Positions 53,891-63,229 of a DNA stretch of 64,000 nucleotides are shown here, one piece after another. This DNA comes from an uncultured Helicobacteraceae bacterium. GTDB lineage: Bacteria; Campylobacterota; Campylobacteria; Campylobacterales; Helicobacteraceae. The position numbers and the translations under genes were made by a program. Numbering within the stretch: the first letter of the stretch is position 1; each line of letters starts with the position of its first letter. The notes under the pieces are model-generated. The model was not told the DNA's origin, did not search any database, and saw only the letters and a list, made by a program, of their open reading frames with translations. The DNA lies in assembly GCA_947588965.1 (NCBI GenBank), contig CANQAN010000001.1, forward strand, positions 62,001-126,000. Direction: 5' to 3'.

Positions 53891-54793
53891 TTACGCAAAA
53901 TACAACCAAATTGGCACACTAAGGAAGCTAACGAGAATTCCAAATGTAACGGCATTTAAGGCAAGTTTCCCATTCAATCCTGCCCCATAAATCACGGCCA
54001 CACCACTCAACAATGGAGGCATTGCTGTCTCTATGAGCGCCATTTTCCAACTCTCACTAAACTCACCATAAAAAAATCGCACGGCAATGAACAAAAACAG
54101 GGGCGCAAGGAACATCTTCGCACTCAAAAGCAAAATGGGACATTTCCAATCTAAGATCCCCTTAATGTCTAAGCGCACACCAATAGCAAAGAGTGCGACA
54201 GGCGTAGCCGTCTGTGCAAGGGACTTGAGCGGAGTGAAAAGCTCATCGGGAATGGAAAAGGGAATGAATCTAAAAGCGATTCCACATATGAAAGACAAAA
54301 ATAGCGGACTCTTAGCTAAACGTAAAAAAATCCCCTTAAGACTAAAGGATGCATTGCCTCCAAGCGATGCAATGAAAGGTGCAAGGAATGCAAAAGGGAT
54401 TCCTGTGACAATCTGATCATAAATAATCACTTGATTGGCATAGGCATTTCCTAAAGCCCCTTGCACAAAAGGGAATCCAAGAAAAAGCGTGTTTCCTAGC
54501 AATGCCATAAAACAAAGCGTAATGAGTGTATTGCGCTCAATCTTTAATGCACGACCCACAAAGAGCAGAATCACAACTGCACTAAAGTTTGACAAAAACG
54601 CCACACAACAAATCAATAAAAAATCCCAACTCACATTGGCATGATAAGTACCATTAAAAATTTGCGCAGGAAGCGCAAAATTCACTAAAAATCCAAGCAG
54701 GATTCCACTCTGTTTATTGCCCACAAGTCGTAAAATATTTGCCATATAACCGATAAAAATAAAAACAAAGATATTATAGATGGCAAGCAACAT
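53891..54793 (-). CDS. AEC-family (auxin efflux carrier type) transporter
   Basis: 300 residues from ATG 54793 (GAGAG eight bases upstream). About ten hydrophobic helices; the two halves have the family pattern, with GILLGFLVNFALPAQIFNG near the N-terminus and ATPVALFAIGVRLD in the second half. Bacterial AEC members export malate or related organic acids, so that is the best guess. It converges on the CDF gene with no gap. Confidence 0.88.
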   Translation of the reverse strand: MLLAIYNIFVFIFIGYMANILRLVGNKQSGILLGFLVNFALPAQIFNGTYHANVSWDFLLICCVAFLSNFSAVVILLFVGRALKIERNTLITLCFMALLGNTLFLGFPFVQGALGNAYANQVIIYDQIVTGIPFAFLAPFIASLGGNASFSLKGIFLRLAKSPLFLSFICGIAFRFIPFSIPDELFTPLKSLAQTATPVALFAIGVRLDIKGILDWKCPILLLSAKMFLAPLFLFIAVRFFYGEFSESWKMALIETAMPPLLSGVAVIYGAGLNGKLALNAVTFGILVSFLSVPIWLYFA

Positions 54794-54845
54794 TAAACAC
54801 ACTCTCTAAATTTTTGCAAGATCTTACTCCTTTTGTATAAAAACC

Positions 54846-55772
54846 TCATAAAGTCAGTACATAGAATTCCACATCTCCTATGACTTTGATTTGTACGCGC
54901 TGTGATAGAATCAGTGATTTGAGAATCTCCTGACTCTCTATGCTCCATAGACTTTGCACGTCCTTTATACTCATAGGGCGCAGGGCGAGTGTTTTTAATA
55001 TCTCCTCTGCACTGATTGTGAGATTTTCTTTTTTTGCTACTTCTGTGCGCTTTGGGACAAATACAGGAATCCCATAGCGCACAAAAATCTCTCGCACTCT
55101 TTCTAAATCCTCTGGCAAAAGGGATTCTACTCTGTAGGCTGGTGGTCTGTCAATGCTACCAATATCTAATCTCTTTAAAGGCAAAGGTGCGAGGAATTGT
55201 GCCATTTTCTGAATCTCTTGCACATCATCATTGACACCCTTAACAAACAAAATTTCCGCATAGAGCTCCCCTCTGAAATCCCCGCAAAACTGATAGATTC
55301 CTCTTAGAATCTGTTCTAAGTCTATCTGCTTATGGGGTCTGTCGATCTTTTTGAAAACTTCTTTTGTAACAGCATCAAGTGAAAATTTCACTTTATCAAA
55401 CAATAAACAAGCCCTAGCCACACAAATGTCATACAATAATGAGCCATTTGTCAGCAGAAGCGTTTCTTTGTCTCCCTTGATATCCTCTAATCTCAACATC
55501 AACTCGTACAAATGCGGATATAAAGTCGGTTCACCATTTGCCGTAATGGTTAAAGACTGCACTTTAGGGAATCTCCTAAGCCCATCCTCAATGGCTTCTA
55601 AAATCTCACCAACCTCTAAAATCGCGCTCATTTCCCCTTGTACTCTTTCTTTACCAAGCTCACAATACAGACAATCATAATTGCATTGCTTCTTGTAAGG
55701 GGACAAATCCACCCCCAAAGATTCCCCAAAACGTCTTGATTGCACAGGTCCAAAAATAATATTCACGCGCAT
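54846..55772 (-). CDS. Radical SAM protein, COG0731 (Elp3/TYW1-like) family
   Basis: 308 residues. N-terminus IIFGPVQSRRFGESLGVDLS, then the cluster motif CNYDCLYCELGK, then LTITANGEPTLYPHLYELM and KFSLDAVTKEVF. This is a widespread family of unknown exact function related to wybutosine-type enzymes. The C-terminal region looks like a winged-helix segment (ISAEEILKTLALRPMSIKDV). It is a single gene between the AEC gene and a divergent ferredoxin. Confidence 0.85.
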   Translation of the reverse strand: MRVNIIFGPVQSRRFGESLGVDLSPYKKQCNYDCLYCELGKERVQGEMSAILEVGEILEAIEDGLRRFPKVQSLTITANGEPTLYPHLYELMLRLEDIKGDKETLLLTNGSLLYDICVARACLLFDKVKFSLDAVTKEVFKKIDRPHKQIDLEQILRGIYQFCGDFRGELYAEILFVKGVNDDVQEIQKMAQFLAPLPLKRLDIGSIDRPPAYRVESLLPEDLERVREIFVRYGIPVFVPKRTEVAKKENLTISAEEILKTLALRPMSIKDVQSLWSIESQEILKSLILSQRVQIKVIGDVEFYVLTL

Positions 55773-55907
55773 TCCTTGAAGTTACAGATTGTGCCTCTGA
55801 AATTTTACAGCATTTTATACAAAAACTTTCACAAATCATTTTTAAAAGCTAATTTTTATAAAATTTTCTATATACTCAAGGCTTAATCTAAAATCTAAGG
55901 AGAAATT

Positions 55908-56192
55908 ATGGCTGTTAAAATTACTGATATTTGCATTGCCTGTGGTGCATGCATTGATGAATGCCCGGTAGAAGCAATCGTAGATGATGATGATAGCCCA
56001 AACAACGACGGATGCTATTTCGTCTATAATGACAAATGCGTAGAATGCGTAGGACACAATGACGAACCTGCTTGTGCAACCGCTTGTCCAACGGAGGGAT
56101 GTATCGTCTGGGATGCTGTTGTTGGTTCTCAAGCGCACAGAGATGACATAGGAGATGACAAGCGCAACTCACACACTCCTGTTGTTGAATAA
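55908..56192 (+). CDS. 2[4Fe-4S] ferredoxin
   Basis: 94 residues; CIACGACIDECPVEAI and CVECVGHNDEPACATACPTEG are the two cluster motifs. It differs from the ferredoxin at 9871 by an acidic insert (VDDDDSPNNDG) and a C-terminal tail (about residues 70-94). It resembles the C. jejuni single ferredoxin (Cj0333c) as I recall; such proteins accept electrons from pyruvate or 2-oxoglutarate oxidoreductases. Ribosome site AAGGAG. Confidence 0.94.
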   Translation: MAVKITDICIACGACIDECPVEAIVDDDDSPNNDGCYFVYNDKCVECVGHNDEPACATACPTEGCIVWDAVVGSQAHRDDIGDDKRNSHTPVVE

Positions 56193-56198
56193 AATCTT

Positions 56199-56221
56199 AG
56201 CTAATCCACTTTGGATTAGCT
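56199..56221. terminator. Bidirectional terminator between the ferredoxin and znuA genes
   Basis: A perfect 9-bp stem AGCTAATCC/GGATTAGCT with a 5-base loop, between two convergent genes. On the minus strand it is followed by AAGATTTTATT; on the plus strand the T-run is weak. It can act for znuA and probably for the ferredoxin gene. Confidence 0.65.
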
Positions 56222-56232
56222 GGATTCTCACC

Positions 56233-57084
56233 TCAATCCCCCTGTAATTCCACTAAAGTTTTTGCAAATGTTAGGAGATTCTCCCCCCAAGGTGTCTGTA
56301 ATGGCGAAAAGTAACCGAGCTTCGCCCCACTCTCTTTAGAGATAAATTCCGCAGACTTCACAGAAAATTCTGGCTGCGCAAACACAACTTTCAAATGTTC
56401 CCTCTTAATCGTCTCTATCACCTCTATCATTTCTTTCATTTTGGGGCTTTTTCCCTCAACTTCAATGGCAATCTCTTCTAAATGATAATCTCTTGCGAAA
56501 TATCCAAGCATCGGGTGAAACACGACAAATTTCTGATGTTTTGGAAGTTTTTTTAGAATCTCTTGCAATTCCTTGTCGATCCCTGCGATCTCTGCAATCA
56601 AACGTTCATAAGATTCAGTATAAGATGCGTTAGGATTCAAAGACATGAGTGCATTGTAGATATTTTCTGCGATTTTGAGTGCATTCTTTGTAGAGAGCCA
56701 AATGTGCGTATCGCCATGCTCATGCTCATGTGAAGCGTGTGCGTGATGGGCTTCAAGAGCAAAATTGATTTTTTCAACCCCCTTGTCTGTTGCAAAAGTG
56801 CGCATGGCTTTATTTTGATTCTTAAATCGTGGCAACCATGTCTCTTCAAATTCAATCCCGATAGACAAATATGCCACCGCAATATTGACCTCTTTAATCT
56901 CCGAGATTTTGGGCTCAAAATCATGGGGATTGACGCCCTGCGTTACCATTGAAATCACTCTATAAGAATCTCCTGCGATTTTTTGTACAAATTCTTTTTG
57001 CATGGGTATGCTCACGGCAATCACATCACGCGCACAAGCTATCTCAAGCGACAAAAACAACAATACAAGCAGAATCCTTTTCAT
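56233..57084 (-). CDS. znuA: Zinc ABC transporter substrate-binding protein
   Basis: 283 residues with a signal peptide (RILLVLLFLSLEIACA). The ZnuA/TroA fold is indicated by VTQGVNPHDFEPKISEIKE with the first zinc histidine, HPMLGYFARDY, and EPEFSV-like AQPEFSVKSAEFISKE. A histidine-rich loop HHAHASHEHEHGDTH (about residues 112-126) is typical for zinc uptake. The permease and ATPase genes znuB/znuC are not adjacent. Second metal-binding His is in the HIWLS segment. Confidence 0.92.
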   Translation of the reverse strand: MKRILLVLLFLSLEIACARDVIAVSIPMQKEFVQKIAGDSYRVISMVTQGVNPHDFEPKISEIKEVNIAVAYLSIGIEFEETWLPRFKNQNKAMRTFATDKGVEKINFALEAHHAHASHEHEHGDTHIWLSTKNALKIAENIYNALMSLNPNASYTESYERLIAEIAGIDKELQEILKKLPKHQKFVVFHPMLGYFARDYHLEEIAIEVEGKSPKMKEMIEVIETIKREHLKVVFAQPEFSVKSAEFISKESGAKLGYFSPLQTPWGENLLTFAKTLVELQGD

Positions 57085-57140
57085 TTCTCTTTCCTTTTTA
57101 TAAAGTCTTAAAAGTTTCTAAGATATGATTCCAATCCTAA

Positions 57141-57217
57141 GCGTCCATAGCTCAATTGGATAGAGCATCAGACTTCGGATCTGAGGGTTGGGGGTTCGAC
57201 TCCCTCTGGGCGTACCA
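57141..57217 (+). tRNA. tRNA-Arg (anticodon TCG)
   Basis: 77 bases that fold into a full cloverleaf: acceptor stem GCGTCCA/TGGGCGT, D-arm GCTC...GAGC, anticodon stem TCAGA/TCTGA around the loop CTTCGGA giving anticodon TCG, T-arm with GGTTCGACT-like loop, and an encoded 3' ACCA. Reads CGA and related arginine codons. The only tRNA in the window; it lies in the gap between znuA and cheV. Confidence 0.95.
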
Positions 57218-57314
57218 CAACACCCCTTTAAAATTCTCTAAGATTCTAAATTTAAGCAAAAAATAAAATTTCTAAAAGAGAGATTCTAAGTTCGCACCGC
57301 AAATGTGATGCCCC

Positions 57315-58274
57315 TTATTTAATCATAAAGCGCCTTAGCGCATCTTCAATTTGTACAGGATTTGACTTTGAGATAAATTCATCAGCGTTGAGCGATCGCG
57401 CCATGTCCTCATTGCTACTTCCACTCATAGAAGAATTCACGACAATAGGTATTCTTGCAGTCATCGGATTTGCCTTGACTTGCTTGATGACCTCAAAACC
57501 GCTTGCCTCTGGCATTTCTAAGTCTGTAATGATGATCCCAATTCTAGAAATATCTGTGTCTTGCGCAAACAAATAATCCAACAACTTCTGTCCATTGACA
57601 AAAGTTTTGTAATTGACACCCAATTTGTTAAGGATATTTTGCATAGTCTTAATGACACTTGGGGAATCATCTGCCAATAAAACTTCATTGTCTGTTACGA
57701 TTTGTCTGATTTTATCCACTTCTGCATTTTTCTCATCTTCAATCCACGGGAACACATCAACAAGCATTTTTTCAATATCCACAACCTGCACCAAGCGCCC
57801 ATCATAATAACGCGTCCTGCTGACTAGTTTGCTATTCAATCCCGAATTTCCGATTCCAGCACTCTGCTCAATTTCTGTCCATTTTTTATTTAAGATTCTG
57901 TCCGCTTCATAGATCCTCACGCCAACAGTCCATCGCGAAAACTCACAAATCATAATCACCTCATCCTCACCCGGCTCTCTTTTTATCGCATAGGGAGCGA
58001 GATCTTTGCTTCTCTCCCTCGCATCAAAGTAAAACCATTTGCGCAAATCAATAAGAGGAATCGTCAGCTCACGTATCGTAATGAGCCCCTCAACAAGCGA
58101 ACTTCCCTCGTGCGAAACCACAGTAATCTCTCCGCGATATTTGACGACCTCGCGTATTTTAAACACATTCACAGCAAAGAGATCCTTATCTTTTTCAAGC
58201 CGAAAGCACAAAAGCTGTAATTCGTTATTTCTATGCAGATTGGTAATCTGATCAACATTAGACAAATTGGACAT
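57315..58274 (-). CDS. cheV: Chemotaxis coupling/response regulator protein CheV
   Basis: 319 residues: an N-terminal CheW domain (LLCFRLEKDKDLFAVNVFKI, about 20-165, with VVSHEGSSLVEGLITIRELT) followed by a receiver domain (about 190-319). The phosphorylated aspartate is in IIITDLEMPEASGFEVIKQV, with the switch Ser/Thr in VVNSSMSG and the lysine in FISKSNP. CheV links chemoreceptors to CheA and is phosphorylated. It is one of possibly several CheV paralogues, as in H. pylori. The window also holds two receptors and CetB. Confidence 0.96.
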   Translation of the reverse strand: MSNLSNVDQITNLHRNNELQLLCFRLEKDKDLFAVNVFKIREVVKYRGEITVVSHEGSSLVEGLITIRELTIPLIDLRKWFYFDARERSKDLAPYAIKREPGEDEVIMICEFSRWTVGVRIYEADRILNKKWTEIEQSAGIGNSGLNSKLVSRTRYYDGRLVQVVDIEKMLVDVFPWIEDEKNAEVDKIRQIVTDNEVLLADDSPSVIKTMQNILNKLGVNYKTFVNGQKLLDYLFAQDTDISRIGIIITDLEMPEASGFEVIKQVKANPMTARIPIVVNSSMSGSSNEDMARSLNADEFISKSNPVQIEDALRRFMIK

Positions 58275-58403
58275 CCTAAACCCTCAAAACAAAATTTTCT
58301 CAATTATAGCACAAAAACTATGTTTTAAGCTTTATATCTCTACAATTCCATATATGCGCTTAAATCACTCAAACACTAAAGATGCTTGATAATTTACAAA
58401 TTA

Positions 58404-59006
58404 TTATCTTTTTGCCTCTCTTCTTTTTATATTTTTCTCTCGCACAGAGCTATTTTTGAGTAATTCAGCGTGTCTGTCTTTAATATCTGTTGGCCAATCC
58501 CTTCCTTGCTCTTGCACATTCCAATCAGGATGTTTGCCATTCTCAACACTCAAATAATCCTCCACACAACATTGCTCAATGAGCTTGTAAGAAATATATG
58601 CATTTTGTATCTTTTTGACGCCAAATAAACCTTTGATTTCTTTTTCAAAATTCTCTTGATAGATCATATAAAATTCTATTTTTGCACCACTTAAAATTGT
58701 ATAATACAAAAAAATACCATACCCCAAAACTACGAATGCTAGGGCGACCCTTCGTTCCACCATCTCTATAAATGGATAGAGTATTTTTTATCCCGCCTTC
58801 CGCTTGACTTCCACCAATCTTTTTTATCTCACCATCAACAACGATAAGATAAACTCTTGCTACATTTTGTGTCAAAATGCTTTGTGGTAAAGTATTCCTT
58901 TTTCATTTTTTAAATCTTTAAGGTAATTAAAGTTTAACCTTGTGCTTCCCTTTACAAACTCCACATCAGCGATTTTAAAGGCGGTTTTCACTTCACTTAT
59001 TTTCAT
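58404..59006 (-). pseudogene. Frameshifted partner of the adenine methyltransferase (putative restriction endonuclease)
   Basis: Three reading-frame segments line up into one protein of about 200 residues. Segment 1 (59006-58872) begins MKISEVKTAFKIADVEFVKG and stops after ILYHKAF. Segment 2 (to about 58708) continues ILTQNVARVYLIVVDGEIKK. Segment 3 (58404 on) continues YYTILSGAKIEFYMIYQ and ends with a lysine/arginine tail. A +1 base in CTTTACC would join 1 to 2 as GILLPQSIL; loss of one T in a run of seven (58708-58714) would join 2 to 3 as WYFLYYT. The segment VYLIVVDGEIKKIGGSQAEG looks faintly like a GIY-YIG nuclease (VYxx...KIG), an inference only. The gene follows a DNA methyltransferase with a 4-base ATGA coupling, as restriction-modification genes do. 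Confidence 0.7.
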
Positions 59007-59124
59007 AAAGTATTCCTTTTTCATTTTTTAAATCTTTAAGGTAATTAAAGTTTAACCTTGTGCTTCCCTTTACAAACTCCACATCAGCGATTTTAAAGGC
59101 GGTTTTCACTTCACTTATTTTCAT
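58889..59124 (-). repeat. Perfect 118-bp tandem duplication
   Basis: Two identical head-to-tail copies, 58889-59006 and 59007-59124. Each begins (minus strand) ATGAAAATAAGTGAAGTG and ends GGAATACTTT, so the unit is exactly the first 118 bases of the downstream gene, including its start codon. Because 118 is not a multiple of three, the copy next to the methyltransferase reads only 43 codons (58993-59124) and then stops in TGA at the junction. The second copy supplies a new start. A recent event, since no base differs. Confidence 0.97.
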
Positions 59125-60098
59125 AACGACTCCTTTATGATTAATAACTCATGGCTTTGCTTGATATTATCTGCACTGCCACGTTCTAAGCGGTTCTTGC
59201 CTATGCGTATTTCGCCCTGTCCCATTGTGTATTGCCATTGAGGCTCTAGGATTTTAAAATCCCTATATGTTTTCCTTACAAATTCACAATCATTATAACT
59301 TAAGATAAATTTGCCTTTATGATTTTTAAGGCATTGTGCTAAAAGCTCGTGTTTAAAGTCCTTATGATGGATAGGAAAATTTCGCATAGGGTAAATTCCT
59401 TTAAACATTTGGGAATCTCCCTCTAAAAAATAAGGGGGATCGCAATAGAAAAATTCGTTAGGATACCTTTGAAAAACCCTTTCAAAACTTTCACATTCCA
59501 CACTTAAATTTTGAGTTTTAAAATTCTTAATCTTCTCTAAAGCACTCAAATAACGTTCTCTATCCTCATAAATCTTACTCATCCAGCCCAAAAATCCGGG
59601 TCCATAGCTAAGATTAAAATTAAAATAATAATCCCTTGCAAGCATTAAGGAATCCAAATGTCTTTGTGGAATATTTTTTGTATTTTTATGTCTGTCATTC
59701 CAAAAGGCTTTAAGCTCATCTTTTATGTGTGCGTAAGTTTCTTTTGTCGGCTCAAGTTTGAGGAGCTCTTCATAGAGACTTTGAGAATCTGCAATCAAAA
59801 CCTGCCAAAAATTCACTAAAACATCAAAAACATCAAAGGCTTTGACTTCTAAGTTAAGCTCTAAAGCACTTGCAACTTCAACACTTCCTCCACCTATAAA
59901 GGGGCTCACAAGCCTCTTTAAATCATTTGGAAAATGCTCTACGATTAATCCCACAGCCAAAGACTTACCCCCACCATAACGTAAAGGACTTTTGCTATAG
60001 CGTTTATAATTGAGCGTTTTCTTACTCTTAAGAGAGTGCAAAAACAAATCTTTTTTATTCTTTAAAGATTCACCACTCAAATATTCTCCTAAGGACAT
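59121..60098 (-). CDS. D12-class adenine-specific DNA methyltransferase
   Basis: 325 residues. Dam-like layout: SPLRYGGGKSLAVGLI (motif X), SPFIGGGSVEVASAL (motif I, the SAM site), and FYCDPPYFLEGDSQMF (motif IV, DPPY) for N6-adenine transfer. Its stop overlaps the start of the downstream gene (ATGA). It begins 5 bases after cetA on the same strand, an odd site for a restriction-modification gene and suggestive of insertion. Recognition sequence is unknown. With its partner broken, it would be an orphan methyltransferase. Confidence 0.93.
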   Translation of the reverse strand: MSLGEYLSGESLKNKKDLFLHSLKSKKTLNYKRYSKSPLRYGGGKSLAVGLIVEHFPNDLKRLVSPFIGGGSVEVASALELNLEVKAFDVFDVLVNFWQVLIADSQSLYEELLKLEPTKETYAHIKDELKAFWNDRHKNTKNIPQRHLDSLMLARDYYFNFNLSYGPGFLGWMSKIYEDRERYLSALEKIKNFKTQNLSVECESFERVFQRYPNEFFYCDPPYFLEGDSQMFKGIYPMRNFPIHHKDFKHELLAQCLKNHKGKFILSYNDCEFVRKTYRDFKILEPQWQYTMGQGEIRIGKNRLERGSADNIKQSHELLIIKESL

Positions 60099-60103
60099 TT
60101 AAC

Positions 60104-61480
60104 TTAATGCACTTCCAAAAGCTTAATGGCGTTTTGAGACTGCTTTTCTATCTCTTCAAAGGTTGCAATGATTGATTCTATGCTTTCTTTTGTCAAGGGA
60201 TGACTCAACTCCTCTAATGCTTCTTGTGTATTTGTGACAAGATCAGATTTGATTTGATTTAGAGATTCCACATCAAGCTCTTTTATGCGCATAAGCGATG
60301 CGCTATGATCAAGATATTTAGAAATAGGATTCGTTGCGCTAAAGTCAAAGATTTGCTTTTTGAGATTGAAACTCAAATATAAATTAGATTTATACACAAT
60401 ATGCTCTAACTTAGAAATGCTAAGAAGCAATCTCGCATAAAGCGCATCAAAAACCTCTTGCAGATTCGCAGTTGTCTGCTCCATTTTGCTAAAAACATCG
60501 TTGAAATTTGCAATGTTACTGTGTGTGGAATTTGCAAAGTCGGCGATCTGTGTGAAACTGTCTTGTATCTCGGCAATCTCTTGTTGCATATTTTGTACGA
60601 CAATAGAGATTCCATTGGTTGCTTTATGTGTTTTTTCTGCGAGCTGTCGCACTTCATCGGCAACAACGGCAAAGCCTCTCCCATGTTCCCCCGCTCTTGC
60701 AGCTTCTATGCTTGCATTAAGGGCAAGCAGATTGGTTTGATTGGCAATATCAGCAATGATCTCCACGACAGAACTGATTTCTTTTGACTTTTGTTGAAAA
60801 TTATCCACTGTGGCGACATTTTCATTAATCAAACTCATAAGCTCATCAATAGAACCCGTGATGCTCTCAACATCTCTTTGGGAACTGCGCGTATTTTTGG
60901 TGATTTTTGTTACATTTTCATTGACGATATCCAATTGCTGCATATCACCGTCCAAATCTGAAGAGATTTTTGTGAGATTGGTGTTTTGACTCCCCAAACT
61001 CATATCCAAAAGAGATTTTGCTAGGGCATTTTGCAGATTGTCTTTTGCATTTTCTTTGATTTTTAAGAGTGCGTCATTAATGTCATTGATATTTTGGATA
61101 AAGGAACCCTTCAATCCTTGCGCATAGGCGAGACGATAATACTTACCCTCTTGTGAGCAATGAATTGCCGTTGCAATCTCACGCATAAAGGCTTCTAAAT
61201 TATCCGCAACGGTATTGAGATTGTTTGCCATTGTGCAAAGATCCAAATCGCCCTTAATGCGCAAGATACGCTTTTCAAACTTCCCTTGTTGGTAGAGTTT
61301 GGAGACTTCTAGCATCCTGCAAATAAAATTTTCGCGCTTTTTGAATCTGAAAAATCCCATAACAATCACCAGACAAATCAAAATATAAAAGACAAGATAA
61401 AGCCCTAATCCCTGTAAAAAGACCCCAACAAAAAATCCTAACACACTCAATACAATTCCGCACATTAAGAGAGTTTTCAC
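60104..61480 (-). CDS. cetA: Energy-taxis chemoreceptor CetA-like
   Basis: 458 residues from GTG 61480, whose GTGA overlaps the cetB stop by 4 bases; an AGGAGG site lies six bases upstream. The ATG at 61534 would overlap cetB by 58 bases without such a site. Two close transmembrane helices (about residues 5-48) with no periplasmic sensor lead to a HAMP-like region and the signalling tip ([20 protein letters not shown]). After it comes [15 protein letters not shown], resembling the chemoreceptor zinc-binding (CZB) domain, without the expected cysteine. In C. jejuni CetA signals for the PAS protein CetB. Confidence 0.85.
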   Translation of the reverse strand: MKTLLMCGIVLSVLGFFVGVFLQGLGLYLVFYILICLVIVMGFFRFKKRENFICRMLEVSKLYQQGKFEKRILRIKGDLDLCTMANNLNTVADNLEAFMREIATAIHCSQEGKYYRLAYAQGLKGSFIQNINDINDALLKIKENAKDNLQNALAKSLLDMSLGSQNTNLTKISSDLDGDMQQLDIVNENVTKITKNTRSSQRDVESITGSIDELMSLINENVATVDNFQQKSKEISSVVEIIADIANQTNLLALNASIEAARAGEHGRGFAVVADEVRQLAEKTHKATNGISIVVQNMQQEIAEIQDSFTQIADFANSTHSNIANFNDVFSKMEQTTANLQEVFDALYARLLLSISKLEHIVYKSNLYLSFNLKKQIFDFSATNPISKYLDHSASLMRIKELDVESLNQIKSDLVTNTQEALEELSHPLTKESIESIIATFEEIEKQSQNAIKLLEVH

Positions 61481-62010
61481 CAATAACCTCCTATTTTGCC
61501 TTGATCCTGAAGATTGATCATTAATTCTGTCCAAGTGATTTTGTTCTGTTCTAAATAATCTAAGACAAATTGCACACTTGCATTCATATCTTGCTCTTTT
61601 TCGATCTGCAAAAGCTGATTGTAGATTCCTATAACTGCTTCCACTCCCGCCTTACTCGGTCTTCTCCGCACAGAATAATAGCTAATCATTGCCCCTTTTT
61701 CATCATAAGATGGAGTTACATTTGTAAAAACCCAATACGTCCCACCATTTCTTGAGAGATTACACACAAAAGCAAAGAACTCCTTTCCATTTTGTATGAA
61801 GTTCCACAACAATTTAAACGCAGCACGTGGCATAAAAGGATGGCGCACAATACTATGTGGTTTGCCTAAGAATTGTTCTTCACTATAACCACTATAATGG
61901 ATAAAATCAAGATTCCCATAGATGATTTTTCCTTGCAAATCCGTCTTAGAAGTGATTAAAGTGTCATTTTGTAAAAAAATTTCATTTTTTAAAAGATGAG
62001 TGAAATCCAT
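61477..62010 (-). CDS. cetB: PAS-domain redox sensor CetB-like (Aer-type)
   Basis: 177 residues, soluble, with one Aer-like PAS domain (about residues 15-120): [40 protein letters not shown], and [17 protein letters not shown]. Such domains bind FAD and report respiratory redox state. Coupled to the CetA-like receptor by a 4-base overlap, so sensor and transducer are split between two proteins, unlike E. coli Aer. No equivalent is known to me in H. pylori. Confidence 0.88.
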   Translation of the reverse strand: MDFTHLLKNEIFLQNDTLITSKTDLQGKIIYGNLDFIHYSGYSEEQFLGKPHSIVRHPFMPRAAFKLLWNFIQNGKEFFAFVCNLSRNGGTYWVFTNVTPSYDEKGAMISYYSVRRRPSKAGVEAVIGIYNQLLQIEKEQDMNASVQFVLDYLEQNKITWTELMINLQDQGKIGGYW

Positions 62011-62167
62011 AAGAGCTTCCTGTTGTTCTTAATAATCATTAATCCTATCATAAATATTCTAAAAGATGAGCTGTTTTTGTCAAGCAAGATGTTATTTGTG
62101 AGGGCTTTAAAAATCAATTAAAGTATTTTTTTTATAATCGCATTATAACTTCACAGAGGATTCTATT

Positions 62168-63220
62168 ATGAAAATACACAAAAGAACAGATTTTTTAGAT
62201 CCCAAAAAAGCCCTAGAACTCTATGAGCTTGATATTTTTACCCTCGGAGAGTTGGCAAATTCTATCCGCGCGGAATATTATGACAAACAAGTGTTTTTTA
62301 ACTCAAATCGTCATATCAACCCCACTAATGAGTGTGCAAGTATTTGTAAATTCTGCGGATTCTCTGCACATCGCAAGAATCCAAACGCTTACACAATGAC
62401 CAAAGAAGAAATACTCAAAATAGCTGAAGATTCAGTCTCTTCTGGCGCATTAGAATTCCACATCGTCGGCGCACACAATCCAAAATTAAATCTCTCATGG
62501 TATTTGGATTTATTCTCAACACTCAAATCGCGCTTCCCAAACATTCACATCAAGGCACTCACTGCAGCAGAAGTGCATTACCTTAGCACATTAGATGGAA
62601 AGAGTTACGAGGAAGTCTTAGAAGCGATGGCAGAGAGCGGGGTTGATTCCATGCCTGGAGGGGGCGCAGAGATTTTTGATGAAGATTTGCGTACAATCAT
62701 CTGCAAGGGAAAAGTGGATTCCAAAAATTGGCTTAAAATCCATGAAATCTGGCATTCTCTTGGCAAACAATCTAATGCAACGATGCTCTTTGGGCACATA
62801 GAGACACGAAAACATCGCATAGATCACCTCTTGCGACTCTATCATCAGCAAGAAAAAAGTGGTGGTTTTAATGCCTTCATTCCGCTCTTATATCAAAAAG
62901 AAAACAATTTTTTAAAAGTTACAAATTTTCCAAGCGGACAAGAAATTCTAAAAACCATAGCTATTGCAAGGATCTTATTGCCAAACATTCCGCATATTAA
63001 AGCCTATTGGGCAACTCTAGGCTTAAATCTTGCTCTTGTAGCACAAGAATTTGGCGCAGACGATATTGATGGAACGATTCAAAGAGAATCCATTCAAAGC
63101 GCAAGCGGAAGCAAAAGTGCCCATGGGGTCTCAAAAGAAAAGCTCATAGCACAAATCAAAGACGCAGGTTTTACTCCTGTTGAGCGCGATAGTCTCTATC
63201 AAGTCATTCAAAGTTTTTAG
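62168..63220 (+). CDS. mqnE: Aminodeoxyfutalosine synthase
   Basis: Radical SAM enzyme of the futalosine route to menaquinone, joining 3-[(1-carboxyvinyl)oxy]benzoate to a SAM-derived adenosyl radical. 350 residues. The cluster motif is CASICKFCGFSAHRKNPNAY, and EFHIVGAHNPKLNLSWYLDL, DSMPGGGAEIFDE and FNAFIPLLYQKENN are typical of MqnE rather than MqnC. Menaquinone serves respiration in this group. Other mqn genes are outside the window. Confidence 0.92.
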   Translation: MKIHKRTDFLDPKKALELYELDIFTLGELANSIRAEYYDKQVFFNSNRHINPTNECASICKFCGFSAHRKNPNAYTMTKEEILKIAEDSVSSGALEFHIVGAHNPKLNLSWYLDLFSTLKSRFPNIHIKALTAAEVHYLSTLDGKSYEEVLEAMAESGVDSMPGGGAEIFDEDLRTIICKGKVDSKNWLKIHEIWHSLGKQSNATMLFGHIETRKHRIDHLLRLYHQQEKSGGFNAFIPLLYQKENNFLKVTNFPSGQEILKTIAIARILLPNIPHIKAYWATLGLNLALVAQEFGADDIDGTIQRESIQSASGSKSAHGVSKEKLIAQIKDAGFTPVERDSLYQVIQSF

Positions 63221-63229
63221 GAGGATTGT

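Noticed and set aside
57141-57217. tRNA-Arg as integration site of a mobile element
   Set aside because: No integrase and no repeat of the tRNA 3' end nearby; flanks are ordinary chromosomal genes.
58889-59124. CRISPR or minisatellite array
   Set aside because: Only two copies, directly adjacent with no spacer, and the unit is the beginning of a gene. It is a tandem duplication.
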